The notes under the pieces: model-generated
Told to the model about the DNA's origin: nothing
Database searches by the model: none
What the model saw: the letters and a program-made list of their open reading frames with translations, nothing else
Shown: positions 10,926-22,944 of the stretch, in pieces
Layout of the letters: the number at the start of each line of letters is the position of its first letter
Position numbering within the stretch: position 1 is the first letter of the stretch
Translations under genes and position numbers: made by a program
Assembly (NCBI GenBank): GCA_900169235.1
Contig: FWCC01000324.1
Location: 1 to 30,995, forward strand
Direction of reading: 5' to 3'
DNA from: Zarea fungicola
Taxonomy: Eukaryota; Ascomycota; Sordariomycetes; Hypocreales; Cordycipitaceae
Length of the DNA: 30,995 bases

Positions 10926-11965
10926 AGTTGTCCTGATATATGACGATCACAGCTCCACTATTGGGGGGTTCGGAAGGGCTCTTTCTTGTCCAGCTGGGAA
11001 TAGACAAGCTGAAAGCCCAAGGTAGCCCTAGTCATGAGTAGCCTATTTACGTGCTGTTCAGTTCATAGACTGCCACAAGTCTGGGTCCCCCCCCCAATTA
11101 CCACCACTGTACCCAAATGCGCTGCGTACATGCGCGCCATCTACAGAGGCTGCCACTTAATCATTTATTTTGCAGACAAGTGCAAGTGTACCTTGCAACA
11201 TTTGTTGTGCTGTTATGGATGTGCCTAAGGGCCTTTCGCTTTTTGTTTCCGCGCTTTGTGCCCGGGCTAATTTAGAGACGGTCATGGAACCATGTACCAG
11301 GTACTCCCTACATATATAAGTCTTAGTTTGCCATCAATTCATGCCAGCGTACTAGAGTCACTGGTCTATTGAATGCCAGGACTGCCGCCGGTATTGCGCA
11401 ACCAACCTTTTCAATGTTGAATCTTCAACATTGCCTTCATCAATATTGGGTTATGTTAAATATTGAAAATGCTGCTTCATCGGCTAGTGGCGTACTGATT
11501 TTGCTGGGGCACGATCCCCCGCTTTATCAATATCAACACCCTGCGCAGCTGAGTACTAGTTACCACCCATCGGGAGCGGCGCAAAGCCCGCCATGTATCT
11601 TTAGAATTGATACAGCCAGCGACGTGAACTTGGGTACAGCATCAATACTCAATATTCAATATCAATACAGAACTTTATAGATATTCATTAATAGAAGCCT
11701 ACATTGATACTCTCAGAATGAACCCACGGACTTTTCCCCCTTCTCGTAGCGGTAAGTGAGTCGCTTAATGTTGTAATTAATCCAGAATCCGGCGCATGGT
11801 TCGAAATTTATGCTGAGTCTGACCATCGCATTCAGATTAATTGATTAGTAACACCAAATCTGCCTTAACTCTGGTGATAATGCAAAGTCCTTTCCATTGT
11901 ATCATTTGTTTTAGAAGTGTGTATATGTAGCCTAATCAAATACACCTAAGAATGCCGGTGTTCCC
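10926..11965. other. Convergent intergenic region with AT-rich repeats
   Basis: This is 1.04 kb between the ends of the second BAHD gene and the CoA ligase gene. It contains a TATA-like CATATATAAG (about 11309-11318), many dispersed CAATATT/CAATATC words between 11440 and 11670, and an inverted repeat at 11412-11433. The 103-codon ORF at 11369-11680 starts with TTG and has no recognisable features; I do not call it a gene. Confidence 0.5.
11412..11433. repeat. Perfect 10-bp inverted repeat, 2-nt spacer
   Basis: CAATGTTGAA, then TC, then TTCAACATTG. It lies between two convergent genes, so it may be a hairpin in a 3' region or the remnant of a small element. No flanking target-site duplication was recognised. 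Confidence 0.75.
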
Positions 11966-13822
11966 TTAAATCAACCTCCTGCCCACTCCTCCGTTGATTT
12001 CAGAGAGATGGTTCTCAGCTGCAGTCTTCAAGGCCGAATAGGCTATCTTACCAGCGATGGTCCTCGGCCAGCCATCAAAGCCCAATTGAGCCAGGCTTGC
12101 GATGCCTTCTATACAATGCTCACGACCAACCTGTTGAGTTATATGATCGTTGATATGGGCACAAGAAGTAGGAATGGTATCATGAGAGACCGCAAACAAG
12201 CTATGCTCGCCATTACTTTTCAAAACGGCTGTAACAGCAATGACCGACTCGATAAACAGTGCCTCGAGTACATTCTCGACAGATGCGGGTAAGATGGTCT
12301 TACCGTCGCGCTTGAAGATTGTGTCGGCACGACCGACGACGTAGATATGGCCTGCTTTGTCAATCACGCCTAAGTCACCCGATATGAACCAATTGCAGCC
12401 GTCCTCTTTGTAAAATAAACTAGTTTCGCGATTACCCAAGTAACCAGATACAATCGAGCTACCGCCGAGGTGCAGTTCACCAATCTCATTGCGGCTTGCA
12501 ACCTCGCCGTTCTCACCAACTACCTTGACTCTAGCACCCAGGCAAATTGTTCCTGATGCGGCGATACCATTCCAGCACGGGTAGCAGTCAGCCTTTGGGG
12601 GCCTGGAGCTCCAACCAGCGATGCCGCAAGCTTCTGTTAGACCAAAGGCTGTCTTGATGGCTGCGTTCAGGAAGACTTCCTGAGCTCGCCGAACGCTTGT
12701 CTTGGAAATTGTCGAGCCGATGAGTAGCACCATGCGAACAGAGCTGGTAATGGCTCTGCTCTCCCTCCTGGCGGGGTAAATAGCACTGAGCTGGCCAACA
12801 AGAAGTGAAATGAAAACCGGCTTGGTGGTCGCTATGGTAGCGAGTAGAGAGTCACCGGTCGGCGCGGAGGCATTCAATGCGGCTGAGTTTCCAGACGCCC
12901 AGGTACCCATCAACACAGCGGGACAGCGCGATTGGGCTGCAGAACCAGAAATCACTGTGCCAGTACATGGAAGCATCGGAACTTTGCTGATGGAGTTCAA
13001 GTATTGTGCCCACTGTGATGATTGTATGATGCAGCCCTTTGGCTTGCCAGATGTGCCGCTCGTATACACCACCATTGCAGTGTCTGCAGCACTGTAAAGA
13101 ACAGCATCTTCCCTAATATAATCTGGAAATGGTGAATTTGCAATGTCAAGAATGCTAACCCAGTAGTCGGACGGTGGGCTTGGTAACAGTGCGAGACAAA
13201 CCCCAACAGATTTATGGCTGTTCTTACACGCCGCCACTGTCCGAGCACCGTCTGCTGTGGCAACGACAAGTAACCCTGGGGATAGCTCGTCAATGTAATC
13301 CTGTAACATGTCTGGCGTATCATTTTCAAGCAGTTTGTGATCCAATGTGACCACCGTGTAGCCGTTCATGGCGCACGTAGAAAGCAGAAGACCCCATTCA
13401 GCGCATACGGGTAGCAGGATGACAGCCGTCGAGCCAGGCCGGAGTCCTCTGGCGCGCAAATAATGACCTAGGCGAATTGAAGCGCGTTGGAGCTCTGCAA
13501 AAGACCAGACAAGATAGTCACCCCTTTCCAAAGGTGGCGGCATAAACCAGGACATGGCATGACTGGTGGCGTGATACCAGCAGTTGGCAGCGCCTTGTGA
13601 AAGACAATTGATTACTCCATCAGTTTTAGGCAGGTTTGGTTCAGAGACCCAGCGTTTCGTAAGTCCTGTATATAAATCTGCAGGCTGTGCAGGAGAGAGC
13701 AGGGACATTCTGTCCTGATGTCCACGCGAACGGTCGTGAAGCGCGTCCCACATCGATGTGGCTCGAAACCAGGGGACAGGGTCGCCACCGTTGAGGACGG
13801 CTAGTTTTGACATGGTATGCAT
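11966..13822 (-). CDS. AMP-forming acyl/aryl-CoA ligase-like enzyme (ANL superfamily)
   Basis: A single exon, 618 aa from the ATG at 13822. The frame is open upstream to 14026, but that part looks non-coding and covers a TATA-like TTATAA about 60 bp before this ATG. Adenylation motifs appear in order: A3 YTSGTSGKPKG (253-263), A5 AFGLTEACG (392-400), A7 SGDLG (481-485), A8 GRADTIFKRDGK (497-508) and the C-terminal lysine in RTIAGKIAYS (Lys592). No carrier-protein or condensation domain follows, so it is a free-standing ligase rather than an NRPS. Family members make acyl-AMP and then acyl-CoA. The obvious role here is to activate the acid that the BAHD enzymes transfer, but the acid cannot be predicted. 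It is divergent from the HET gene. Confidence 0.9.
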   Translation of the reverse strand: MHTMSKLAVLNGGDPVPWFRATSMWDALHDRSRGHQDRMSLLSPAQPADLYTGLTKRWVSEPNLPKTDGVINCLSQGAANCWYHATSHAMSWFMPPPLERGDYLVWSFAELQRASIRLGHYLRARGLRPGSTAVILLPVCAEWGLLLSTCAMNGYTVVTLDHKLLENDTPDMLQDYIDELSPGLLVVATADGARTVAACKNSHKSVGVCLALLPSPPSDYWVSILDIANSPFPDYIREDAVLYSAADTAMVVYTSGTSGKPKGCIIQSSQWAQYLNSISKVPMLPCTGTVISGSAAQSRCPAVLMGTWASGNSAALNASAPTGDSLLATIATTKPVFISLLVGQLSAIYPARRESRAITSSVRMVLLIGSTISKTSVRRAQEVFLNAAIKTAFGLTEACGIAGWSSRPPKADCYPCWNGIAASGTICLGARVKVVGENGEVASRNEIGELHLGGSSIVSGYLGNRETSLFYKEDGCNWFISGDLGVIDKAGHIYVVGRADTIFKRDGKTILPASVENVLEALFIESVIAVTAVLKSNGEHSLFAVSHDTIPTSCAHINDHITQQVGREHCIEGIASLAQLGFDGWPRTIAGKIAYSALKTAAENHLSEINGGVGRRLI

Positions 13823-14777
13823 GATAGTGTATTCGGGAAATGATTTTGCAGCTCTAGAGAGTCGCGGCGGCGTGTGTGGCTTATAATAAGGGAGCAACAC
13901 AATTGGAATGCAAATAATTTGAAGTGAACCATTTTGCCTTCCCTTTGGGCATGTATACTGCAGACGCCGAAAAAAACAAATAAATTGACACCCGAGACTA
14001 CCCAGAGTCCATTTACCTAGTGGCACACTGACTATTTTGATTATGATCGCTGACTGTGCCTCGAATTTCAGAACCGAAAGCCCGCTGCCTAGGGCGATAT
14101 CCGAGGGAGGGTCTCTGACAATAGGCTATTGCAGGCACGGGTCGTTTGCCAGTGGAAAAATTCTTTATTGAATAATGTCATCCAATCAATGCCGCACGAT
14201 AGAGTTTCGAGGGGACATAAACTGACTGCGTTGAATACGCTGCTGATGCATGGCGTGGTGAGACGCTTCTTGAAGACAAGGGCATTTCGCGCCGAGGTGT
14301 AGCAGGGCGCTGTAGTGAGTGACACAGGGTCCTGGTTACCTGAAGTGGAAAGATGCATTATAAGAACCAAACCACAGCCAATTTCGATCATTTCCTAATT
14401 TACTGACACAATTTTGATTGTATATTGTATATTATGTATTTTGTAATGGAATACGATCTTTTTTTCTAGTCAATATTTCTAGCCGCCAAAGGACAGCAAC
14501 TTCTGCGTTTTGTGGCCAGCCAGTACCACGTAGACGCCTGAAGGGACGCGAAGCCGAAACCCAGACAGCCTTACCATCCTTGAGTATCGCCCATTCAGTC
14601 ACGAGACGATGTGATGGATTATGTGGATCTACTTCTTTGTCGTGAGAAGCGATGGTACAATGGCCTGGTCAGAGGTGACGTACACGTAGCTCCATATTCA
14701 TTTCTTCACGGCTCGCACAAGACCTCAATCTACGCGATACCACAAACTTCATAGAACAGCTGCATTCGCTTCCCAAA
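13823..14777. promoter_or_regulatory. Divergent promoter region of CoA ligase and HET genes
   Basis: This 955-bp spacer must carry the ligase promoter (a TTATAA on the minus strand at about 13881-13886) and the HET gene promoter. An ATTGACA at 13984-13990 is close to, but not the same as, the TTGACA core repeated between the BAHD genes. A 100-codon minus-strand ORF (14089-14391) starts with ATG but has no recognisable features; I leave it uncalled. Confidence 0.45.
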
Positions 14778-16839
14778 ATGCCTCTCTGTAATGTCTGCAG
14801 CACAGTTTATTTTGCAGACCTGCCGCCGTTCCCAGAAGACCAGCATGGCAATCAGCTGACTGGGCTGGAGTATGTACATCCCTTTCTCCGGCAGAGACAG
14901 TTTCCTCGCAGCCCTTCCACATCCCGTGCTAGGCATCACTCAAGCCTCGAAAGCCTGCGTGATGAAGCGGCGGCCGGATGCGAACTCTGTACTTTGATTC
15001 TTGGGCAAGTTGATACTCTGCTGGCAGAGATTGAGGGATTGACGGAGGAACAAAAACTCAGGCACCAAACGTCATATACGCCGACTATGAATTTGTGGCT
15101 GACAAGGCGCCCGTACGGTCGTCAAGGTTTTTGGGTCTTATCCGAGTCTCTTCGAAGCAAGGATGAGAAAGAACTCCTCCTAGTCGCCGCTTTTAGCTTC
15201 GCGGTAACGAAGGGTAGCTAAAGTCTCTAACTCGCTATACAAACTCAAGTTTAGTGAACTAATCTGCGCAGATGACCCTCTCGCTAATACTATTTTCGGC
15301 CGCCCTGTGTTACAAAATCCTGAAATATGGGCGCTTCGACAGATGGTTGAATGGAATGATCAGTGCGAGCAGAACCATGCCTGTTACGAGAACTCTGGCC
15401 ATGTTCCACGTCGGCTCATTGATGTCGGCCACACTGGGCCAGGGGAGACCGTAAAGCTTGTTGAAATGCTTCCTGAGGGACAGAAAAAGTATGTCGCTCT
15501 TAGCTACTCACTTGGCGATAGGTTTGAGAGTGGTTCAAGCTCCGAAGAGCAATTTGAGTTTGGCGAGATCTCCATTGAGCCACTCCCTAAAATGTTTCGA
15601 GATGCCATCCTTGTTACTCGCATATTGGGTGCCCAGTATCTCTGGATTGATTCACTTTGCCTTCCTGGAAATCGAACAGAGTGGGAAAGAGATTCCGAAG
15701 AGGTCGGCTCTGTCTACACAAATGCCTACTTAACAATCGCAGCTACAGGGGCTGGTAGCGTGACTGATGGTCTATTGTTGACGAGGCCGGCCCGCAACTC
15801 TATCCTTCTTCCTTACAAGTCCCATGATGACGACACTTCTCCAGATTTTATCACGGCCACTACCTTATCACTACGTAAAGAAGCTCTTGGAAAATACAAG
15901 GAGATGACCGAAGAGCCCTCTTCTAAGGATCTGTGGTGCTTTCAGGAACGGGTGCTTTCACGGCGCGTGGTGCACTTTGCTAGCGATCAACTATATTTCG
16001 AATGTGAGGGTCATTTTAGGTCAGAGGACGGCTTCCCTCAGAATCAGCGGTACCACACAACAGCGAAAGAGCTGCTCGCAGGGCCCGATTGGTATCGTGA
16101 GCAAACTGCACTTGGGAGGTGGCATCGAATTGTGCGGGACTACGGGCAGCGCCAGCTCAAAACGCCGTCAGACAAGCTCCCGGGGATGGCAAACATTGCA
16201 AGAGCATTTCAGCGCCTGCTTGACGATGAGTATATTGCCGGTCTTTGGAAAAGCTCTCTCATGGAGTCGCTGTGCTGGCAGTCTCTTAGATGCAAACCAA
16301 TGAGTGAAAATGTTGCGCCGTCCTGGTCATGGGCTAGCGTCGATGGTACGGCTGCGACGAGCATTGTTGACTGCACGCTCCTTCCTATAGCCACTATTCA
16401 CGATATCCAAGTGAGTCTTGAAAGTGATTCCAAGCCGTTTAGCAACATCAATTCGGCGTCCATCACCATTGAAGGGCCAATGATTCCATTGAAACTGGTT
16501 GAAAGGGAGAACCCCGAACTGTGGCACATGTTCCTGCAACCTGAGGATGGAGGAAAAGATGGTTTCTACGGCGGGTTCGATACAATTGACCGACGCTATG
16601 CGGTGTCGGCGGAAGCCATCCAGAAGACCAAAGTATTTGCACTGGTGTTGGCAAATGCGTCGAGGGAGACCTGCTTGATTGGTAGTTGCCATCCCCGAGA
16701 AACCACCCGTGGACTGCTGGTGAGCCATGCTGATGCCGGTGAACATACGGTGAAGCGTATCGGGTCGTTTTCAACGTCGAAGGAATATTTTAGCTCTGTT
16801 GACTGGGCGAGCTTTAGTAAGAGGGTGATCCTCGTTTAA
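14778..16839 (+). CDS. HET-domain (heterokaryon incompatibility type) protein
   Basis: Model: join(14778..15213, 15272..16839), 667 aa. The 58-nt intron (donor GTAGCT, acceptor GCGCAG) is inferred from frame continuity into DDPLANTIFGRPV; GTAACG, 13 nt earlier, would break the frame. The N-terminus has the cysteine pairs usual in these proteins (C-N-V-C, then CELC). The HET domain runs from YVALSYSLG (219-227; the family norm is SYCWG) through AQYLWIDSLCLP to VGSVYTNAYLTIAATG, followed by CFQERVLSRR and the C-terminal SWSWASVDG. HET proteins act in non-self recognition and programmed cell death in ascomycetes; many paralogues have no known partner. Here it lies between the CoA ligase and the ABC transporter. 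Nothing ties it to the metabolite except position. Confidence 0.9.
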
Positions 16840-18496
16840 GCCTTTCTGGCCCAGGACTTTCGCTCTCGTGCGAGGATGCAAATCTTCTGGAACTGAACCG
16901 AGCAAATTAAATATGATGGCGAAGACGAACATTCCATTCAGTCAAGTTTACAAGTAACAAAAAGAAGAATGAAAACTGTTAGCCCTGATGCGCCTACTAT
17001 GGGCAAATGATGTGCGCCGGCTGTTGTTGTCTGTACTGGCTTGCCGCAACTCGGTTTCCTGCCAAGATGGGATCATGGTCCTGCAGTGGCCGCACACCAC
17101 CACGACAACAGCCCCATCACTGTGACCAGACGTACAAAAATCGATATCATAATAGGAATTTAGCAGTGCAAGGTACGACACTGTTTATCTAAGTCATTAC
17201 TGCAAGGGAAATATTAAAATTCGGGTTTACTAATTCACACCCGTCGACATGCGGGTTAACATAGATCTAATCGCATTCGAAGCATGAATGCTATGTGCAG
17301 TTCTCGTCAAGAAGGCTTAAATTCGAGTTATGGATATCTGCCGTAATTTCAACATTATCTAAAACAGATTTGCAGTCCTTAGCGGTCTCGAACCGGAGCT
17401 TTTTCAATTTGCTGGTTTGAACTTCAGCGTCTTGGCGTCAGGTAGCAAGTCCACAGTGCAGATGCAGATTCCGACGCACGCCATGTCTATAGCAAAAGTG
17501 GTCGTGTAGCGCGGCGTCGACCTTGACTAGAAAATCTGGGTCCAACTGTAGAGCCAATCTGCGCACAGGTGTCTGACAGGGCAATTGCAAACACAGCGCC
17601 TGCCACCCTATTTTTTGCTTGGTCCTCGGCCACATCATGGTGTAACAACTAGTATTAGCTGGCGCCAGAGTTACCGTGATTGCGGCACACACTCTTCGGT
17701 ACACACACACTCTACTCGAGCTTGTCAAGACGTGTACATGACACTGTAGCTAATAATTAGGACAATAAAAGAGTCAGAGGAAGTATGGGCTTTGGCACCG
17801 ACATATTGCCGTTGATGTAGCTCTTGTCAGTAATAGTATGATGACAAGAGCTGCCACTGGGCGGGACATCGAGAACCTGGCTCCTGTTGAGGGCTTTGTG
17901 CGGGTAGGGTATAGTATTCCACAAAATGACTTGAAGCGTGGAAGTAAGTGGCCGGCGCGAAACCGAGGATTCCGATAACTGTAGGCGGGCGGAATACCTC
18001 GTGGATGTTGAAGTTGGGATCGTCATATTTCGGTATATTTTCTAGAAAATGCCCTTGGATGAGCCCTTTTTTCCTTTTCAGACTATCATTTGGCCTAATC
18101 TTTGACTACCATCGACAATCAGTAAAATGCCATTCCGTGGCTGACAAGATGAACGTACAGCCGGGCAGAAAACCCCGTCTTATCACTCCTCCACAAGGGG
18201 TTTGAGTTTAGCTGGCCACGCCAAGCACCAGCCTGCCAACATTGGTCTCGGCCGGGTGCAGAGGAACGGGCCTTGATTAGGCGGCTACGCCCACTGTAAC
18301 AGCACAGATGCCCCGTAACAACTGTAGCACTTCGTCCGATGCCCGACGCCCATCCCAGCCACCGATCTTCCCTCCCAGCTGCTAATATATCCAGCAATGC
18401 CTTACCTAGCTCGGCATATAATCTTTCTTTTCACCTTTACCCCGCCAAAGCTCTCCCGTCTGTGCCACGCTCCGCATCCTCTTAAGCGCAACCGTG
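16840..18496. other. Long intergenic region with possible coding relics
   Basis: This is 1.65 kb between the HET and ABC genes, with a short AC microsatellite near 17702. Two minus-strand open stretches look protein-like but lack ATG: about 18106-17827 (contains FNIHEVFRPPTVIGILGFAP) and about 17660-17490 (contains AEDQAKNRVAGAVFAIAL). They may be exons of a dead gene. The right end should hold the ABC promoter. Confidence 0.4.
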
Positions 18497-21400
18497 ATGG
18501 CGAGGCAATCCGAGGGCCGTCCGTTATGGGCGGCAATTTTGAGGATTTTCGCCTTCCCATTCGCATTCGAGGAGGTGATTTTACAGGTTCTTCCGTCTGG
18601 TCTGGTCATCGCGCTCCTTCCTTTCACCATGTACCACTGCTGCAAGCAGCCTGTACATGTTCCCAAACGTACTTTGCTTTGCGCAAAGACAGTGAGTCAC
18701 CCCAGCCCTTGGCTCGCTCGCTACCACTCGCCCGCCTAACGGCCCATAAACTAACAAGCCTCCAGGTTGCCTCCGCTACCTTGATTGCCGTGGAAGTAAT
18801 CAGTCTGGTCCTTCGCACCTTGTCGACTGAATTCTGCGCTAGCGCCTCGATGCCTGCTACCACACCCGAGCTCGTTGCCGCACTTGCGATTGGCACCATT
18901 GTTTATATGGAGCACCGCCATGCTATTCGTACCTCCTCATTACTTACCGTATACCTTTTCCTTGGCCTTCTTATAGATACTACCAAAAGCCGATCCTTCT
19001 TTCTCCGACCTGGTTCCGGTACACTCGGTGCTCTTGCGGTTGTAAGCGGCTGCCTCCGCCTTGCCCTGCTCATCCTCGAAGGAAAATCAGGAAGAGATTT
19101 ACAGATCAGTATCGGGGTACGCGACTCGCCTGAACCAGAGTCCACGAGCAGTTTTCTCAACAGACTACTATTTCTGTTTCTTGCGCCGATGGTTGCCGCT
19201 AGTTTTAGCCAGGAGCTCCAGTCTGATCACCTTACCAAATTGGGCCTGGACTTTTCCTCGCACCGTTTGCATCAGCTGCTCAAAAAGCATTGGAAACCTT
19301 TAAGCAGAGAAACCTCGAGAGGAAGCCTAATGTTTGCATGCCTGAAGGCATGGCAATATCAGATTCTTCAAATCTTCATTCTGCGACTGGTTTCCTCGGG
19401 CTTTTCTTTTGCCCAGCCTTTCCTCATACAACGAATTATCGAGATTGTAAACCCGCAAATGCGAGAGGTTGAAGTTCGGGAATCCGATCGCTCCCTCTTA
19501 GTTCTGTCTACCTTTATTGTCTTTGCCGGCGCTACGCTTTCCAAAACAATGGCCGCTGATCTTGGCAATCATTTTCTCACCCAAGTCCGTGGGGGGTTGA
19601 TAACCAACATTTTCGACAAAACACATTGCCTCACAGAGCAGGAGGCTAAGAAATCAGCTGTGATAACGCTGATGAGCACCGATATTGATTCTATTCTCAG
19701 CGGCCTATCACATTGTATAGAGATTCCCATCACCATTGCCGAAATTCTTCTTGCAATATACCTTCTCTCGTTTTTTATTGGATATTCCTGCATTACCCTT
19801 CTACTCCCTGTGTTATTGACGACAGCTACGTCTTACTTTCTTGGCAAATGGATTCGGCCTGCAGCCGCTGATTGGAACAAAAGCATTGATTCAAGAGTGG
19901 CACAAACATCCAAAATTCTATCTCAACTCGCACCTATCAAGGTGTTTGGTCTTGGGCCTACCATCAGCACATTTATCCAACGCCTCCGAGTCGAAGAAGT
20001 GGAAGTATCCAAGAAGTACCGCACCCTTGTGTCATTTTCGGTATTTCCAGTTCAGTTCGCCGATTTGATGACGCCAATTTTTGTTGTTGCCGGTGGCTTC
20101 TTTTGGAAAGGCTTTCGGGGTGAGATGACAGCCTACCAAGCATTTCCTACTCTGGTAGCAGTGGAGTTTGTCAAAGGGCCACTTGCAACTGCACTGGAAG
20201 CCGATGCCTACGCGAAAGTGATATCCATGGTGGCGTGCTTTGGCCGACTTGAGGTATTCTTCAGCCTCGAAGATCGACAGGACTCACGCATCAGGTGGGA
20301 TCCCTCTACGCCTCCAGAAGCCTGCGAATCTCACCCGACACAATTTGGATCCAGAAAAATGAGACCTCGTGCGCCACCTTCAAATCCAACGGGCGTTGTC
20401 CAATTTGTTAATGCACAATTCGGACCACGTAGCATGCCAGATCCACTGCTCCAAGCTGTCAGCTTCTCGCTCAGTCAATCCTCTGTGACTGGTGTTGTGG
20501 GCCCAACTGGATCTGGCAAGTCAACTCTGCTTGGAGGAGTTCTTGGTGAAACCAGTAACGCTGCTGGTCATATCTACGTTAAAGATGAAGTCATTGCGTA
20601 TTGCGGCGAGCATGTGTGGCTTAGGGACGTTTCCATTCGAGAAAATATTTTGAATTACCTACCGTACAGCAACGAACGTTTCATTCGAGTCATTAGAAGC
20701 TGCCACCTCGAAGAGGATTTGAGCCGACTGCCTGGTGGTGAGAATTACGTGGTGGGCACTGATGGAGTCAATCTTAGTGGCGGCCAGCGACAGCGAGTCG
20801 GAATTGCCAGGACTGTTTATGCGGAAGCCCCAGTGACTGTGCTGGACGACGTGTTTAGTTCCATTGATCGAGTGACTGCCGTATCCATCATGTTTAATCT
20901 ATGTGGTGACAGCGGTGTCCTGAGAGAGGCCGGCTCGACGGTTTTGTTCGTTACGCATTTATCAGAGTTTGCAAGATTTGTGGATCAACTCCTTATTGTC
21001 GATGGCCGGGGGAGTGTGGTCCTCGACAAGGGGGAATTCCGAAACCCAGCTCACGCGCAAGCGATCGCGGAGTTGATCAACTCCACAAGAGTTTGTGTCC
21101 CACAGGACGTGGAGGACAAAGAGCAAATTCTCATTCGCAGATCCTTGGAGCAGGAATTGTCGGCAGCCGACTCCTCCTCCATGGAGAAAGACTACGTCAG
21201 ACAAAAAAGGGACTTGCGCCTATACCTTCTCTTCATTGACCCTAGTGGGCGGCTGAATGCCTTTCTCTACAGCTTGTTCGTCATGGTCCTCTCCGTCGGT
21301 GAGATTCTCCCTGATATTTACATTAGTTTCTGGATTGAAACCGACCCCAAGAGTGCGAGTTACTTGTTTGGATGCGCCTCGATCGGTGTTACCACGTGTC

Positions 21401-22944
21401 TGATCGGCTGTTTGGTATATTTTCTCTTGTATACCAAGTTCGCGGCTCAAGCATCAATCAGTCTCCACGAGCAGCTGGTGAATGTCACAGTGGGCTCAAC
21501 ACTTGCATTCCTAAGTGCTGTAAAAACGGGACACTTATTAAATCTGTTTAGCCAGGATTGTCTCTTATATTCCAGAAATGTCCCGGGCTACATGATGAGA
21601 ACTCTATACGTTTTCGTTACTGCAGTCATTGTCGTCGCTATTATACTGTCTGGAGTGACGCACATGTCTGTCACCCTTCCCGCTATTATAATTTCCCTAC
21701 TCTTATCTCAGCACTTTTACTTACGCACGTCGCGAAAAATGCGCCATCTCGACATCGATAGAAAAGCAGTTCTCGTAACGTTCTTCCAAGAGTCAGCAAA
21801 TGGACTAATCTATATCCAGTCGTCTCAGTCACAGGAAAAGAACCTTGAGCTTGGATACCGTCTTCTTGATGAATCCCAACTGCCATTTTACCTCAAGAAC
21901 TCTATTCAGCAGTGGTTGAACCTTGTCCTTGGTTTAACAACCACCTTCCTTGCCCTCACGTTGGTAATAATTACAGTACATCTACAGAAAAGCACAACAC
22001 AATCTGCTGTTGGTCTGTCTTTTGTGGGAATCCTCGCCTTTAACCGTACGATAACATTTCTTCTCGAGTCTTGGACTCAGCTAGAAACCTCGACTGGTGC
22101 CCTTTCAAGACTACGCCAGTTCAAACAGGAAACGCCACAGGAAAATCATCTATCGCTTGTGGACGTGCCAGACAATTGGCCATCAGCTGGTAAGATTGAT
22201 ATTTCCAATGTTACGGCTCGCTACAGACCATCCCAAGATATTCCGCCTGTATTGAAAGACATTTCACTATGTATCAAGCCGGGGGAGAAGATCGGATTTG
22301 TCGGACGAACGGGCAGTGGCAAAACTTCTATTCTTTTGATGTTGCTTGGCTTCCTTGAGTACTCGGGAACAATAGAAATTGATGATGTGGACATCGCAAA
22401 AATCCCAGTGGACGTACTGCGTTCACGACTTATTACGATTTCGCAGGACCAGTTCAAGCTTGATGCAACCATTCGGACCAACCTTCTTCCCTTCAACATG
22501 AATGACACTTTTGACGAGCCCGACGAAGAAGCGATTGGACATACTTTTGCTAAAGATAAGACTCTGGAAGAACTTCTACAACATCTGAATATTTGGAGCC
22601 AGGTTCGAGATAGAGGCGGCCTCGATGCAATGCTTAATCAAGTTGGATACTCTAAAGGTGAACTTCAACTCCTGTGCATAGCCAGGGCCATCTTGCGGCG
22701 CCGTGAAATTGGAACAGCTGTTGTTCTCGTTGATGAAGCAACAAGTAGTGCTGACACCGCAAGAGATGAATTGGCTCAGTGGGCTATGAAGGAGGCATTC
22801 GCGGACTGTACAGTATTAATCGTCGCTCACCGCGAAGAAATTCTCAGGGATGTCGACTGTACAATTGAGCTATCCAGTGGAAAGGTTATCCACATCGATT
22901 TTCCCGACGCTGCGCCAGATTTAAGCTTTTCTATGTCGCCTTAG
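18497..22944 (+). CDS. Full-length ABCC-type multidrug exporter
   Basis: Model: join(18497..18691, 18766..22944), 1457 aa. The big frame is open from 18397, but its first 120 codons are nonsense. The +2 frame instead gives the family N-terminus PFAFEEVILQVLPSG..KQPVHV..LLCAKT, joined by a 74-nt intron (GTGAGT, branch ACTAAC, CTCCAG) to VASATLIAVE. The order is TMD0, TMD1, NBD1, TMD2, NBD2. NBD1 has Walker A GPTGSGKST (644-652), signature LSGGQ (735-739) and Walker B VLDD, with Asp at the catalytic-Glu position as usual in ABCC. NBD2 has GRTGSGKT (1245-1252), VLVDEATSS with the catalytic Glu, but an odd signature YSKGELQ (1360-1366). Such plasma- or vacuolar-membrane pumps export toxic metabolites and conjugates. 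Placement next to the eEF2 paralogue suggests a joint self-protection role, by inference. Confidence 0.93.

Noticed and set aside
11369..11680. 103-codon ORF behind a TATA-like element
   Set aside because: It starts with TTG, is of repeat-biased composition and has no recognisable protein features.
13823..14026. Upstream 68-codon extension of the CoA ligase ORF
   Set aside because: It covers a TATA-like element and has no conserved sequence; ATG 13822 gives a normal ligase length.
17380..17400. Possible tRNA T-arm (GGTTCGAGACC on the minus strand)
   Set aside because: The flanking bases do not pair as a T-stem and no acceptor or anticodon arm is present.
18397..18765. First 123 codons of the long ABC frame as coding sequence
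   Set aside because: They do not resemble an ABCC N-terminus, while another frame from ATG 18497 does and joins by a consensus intron.
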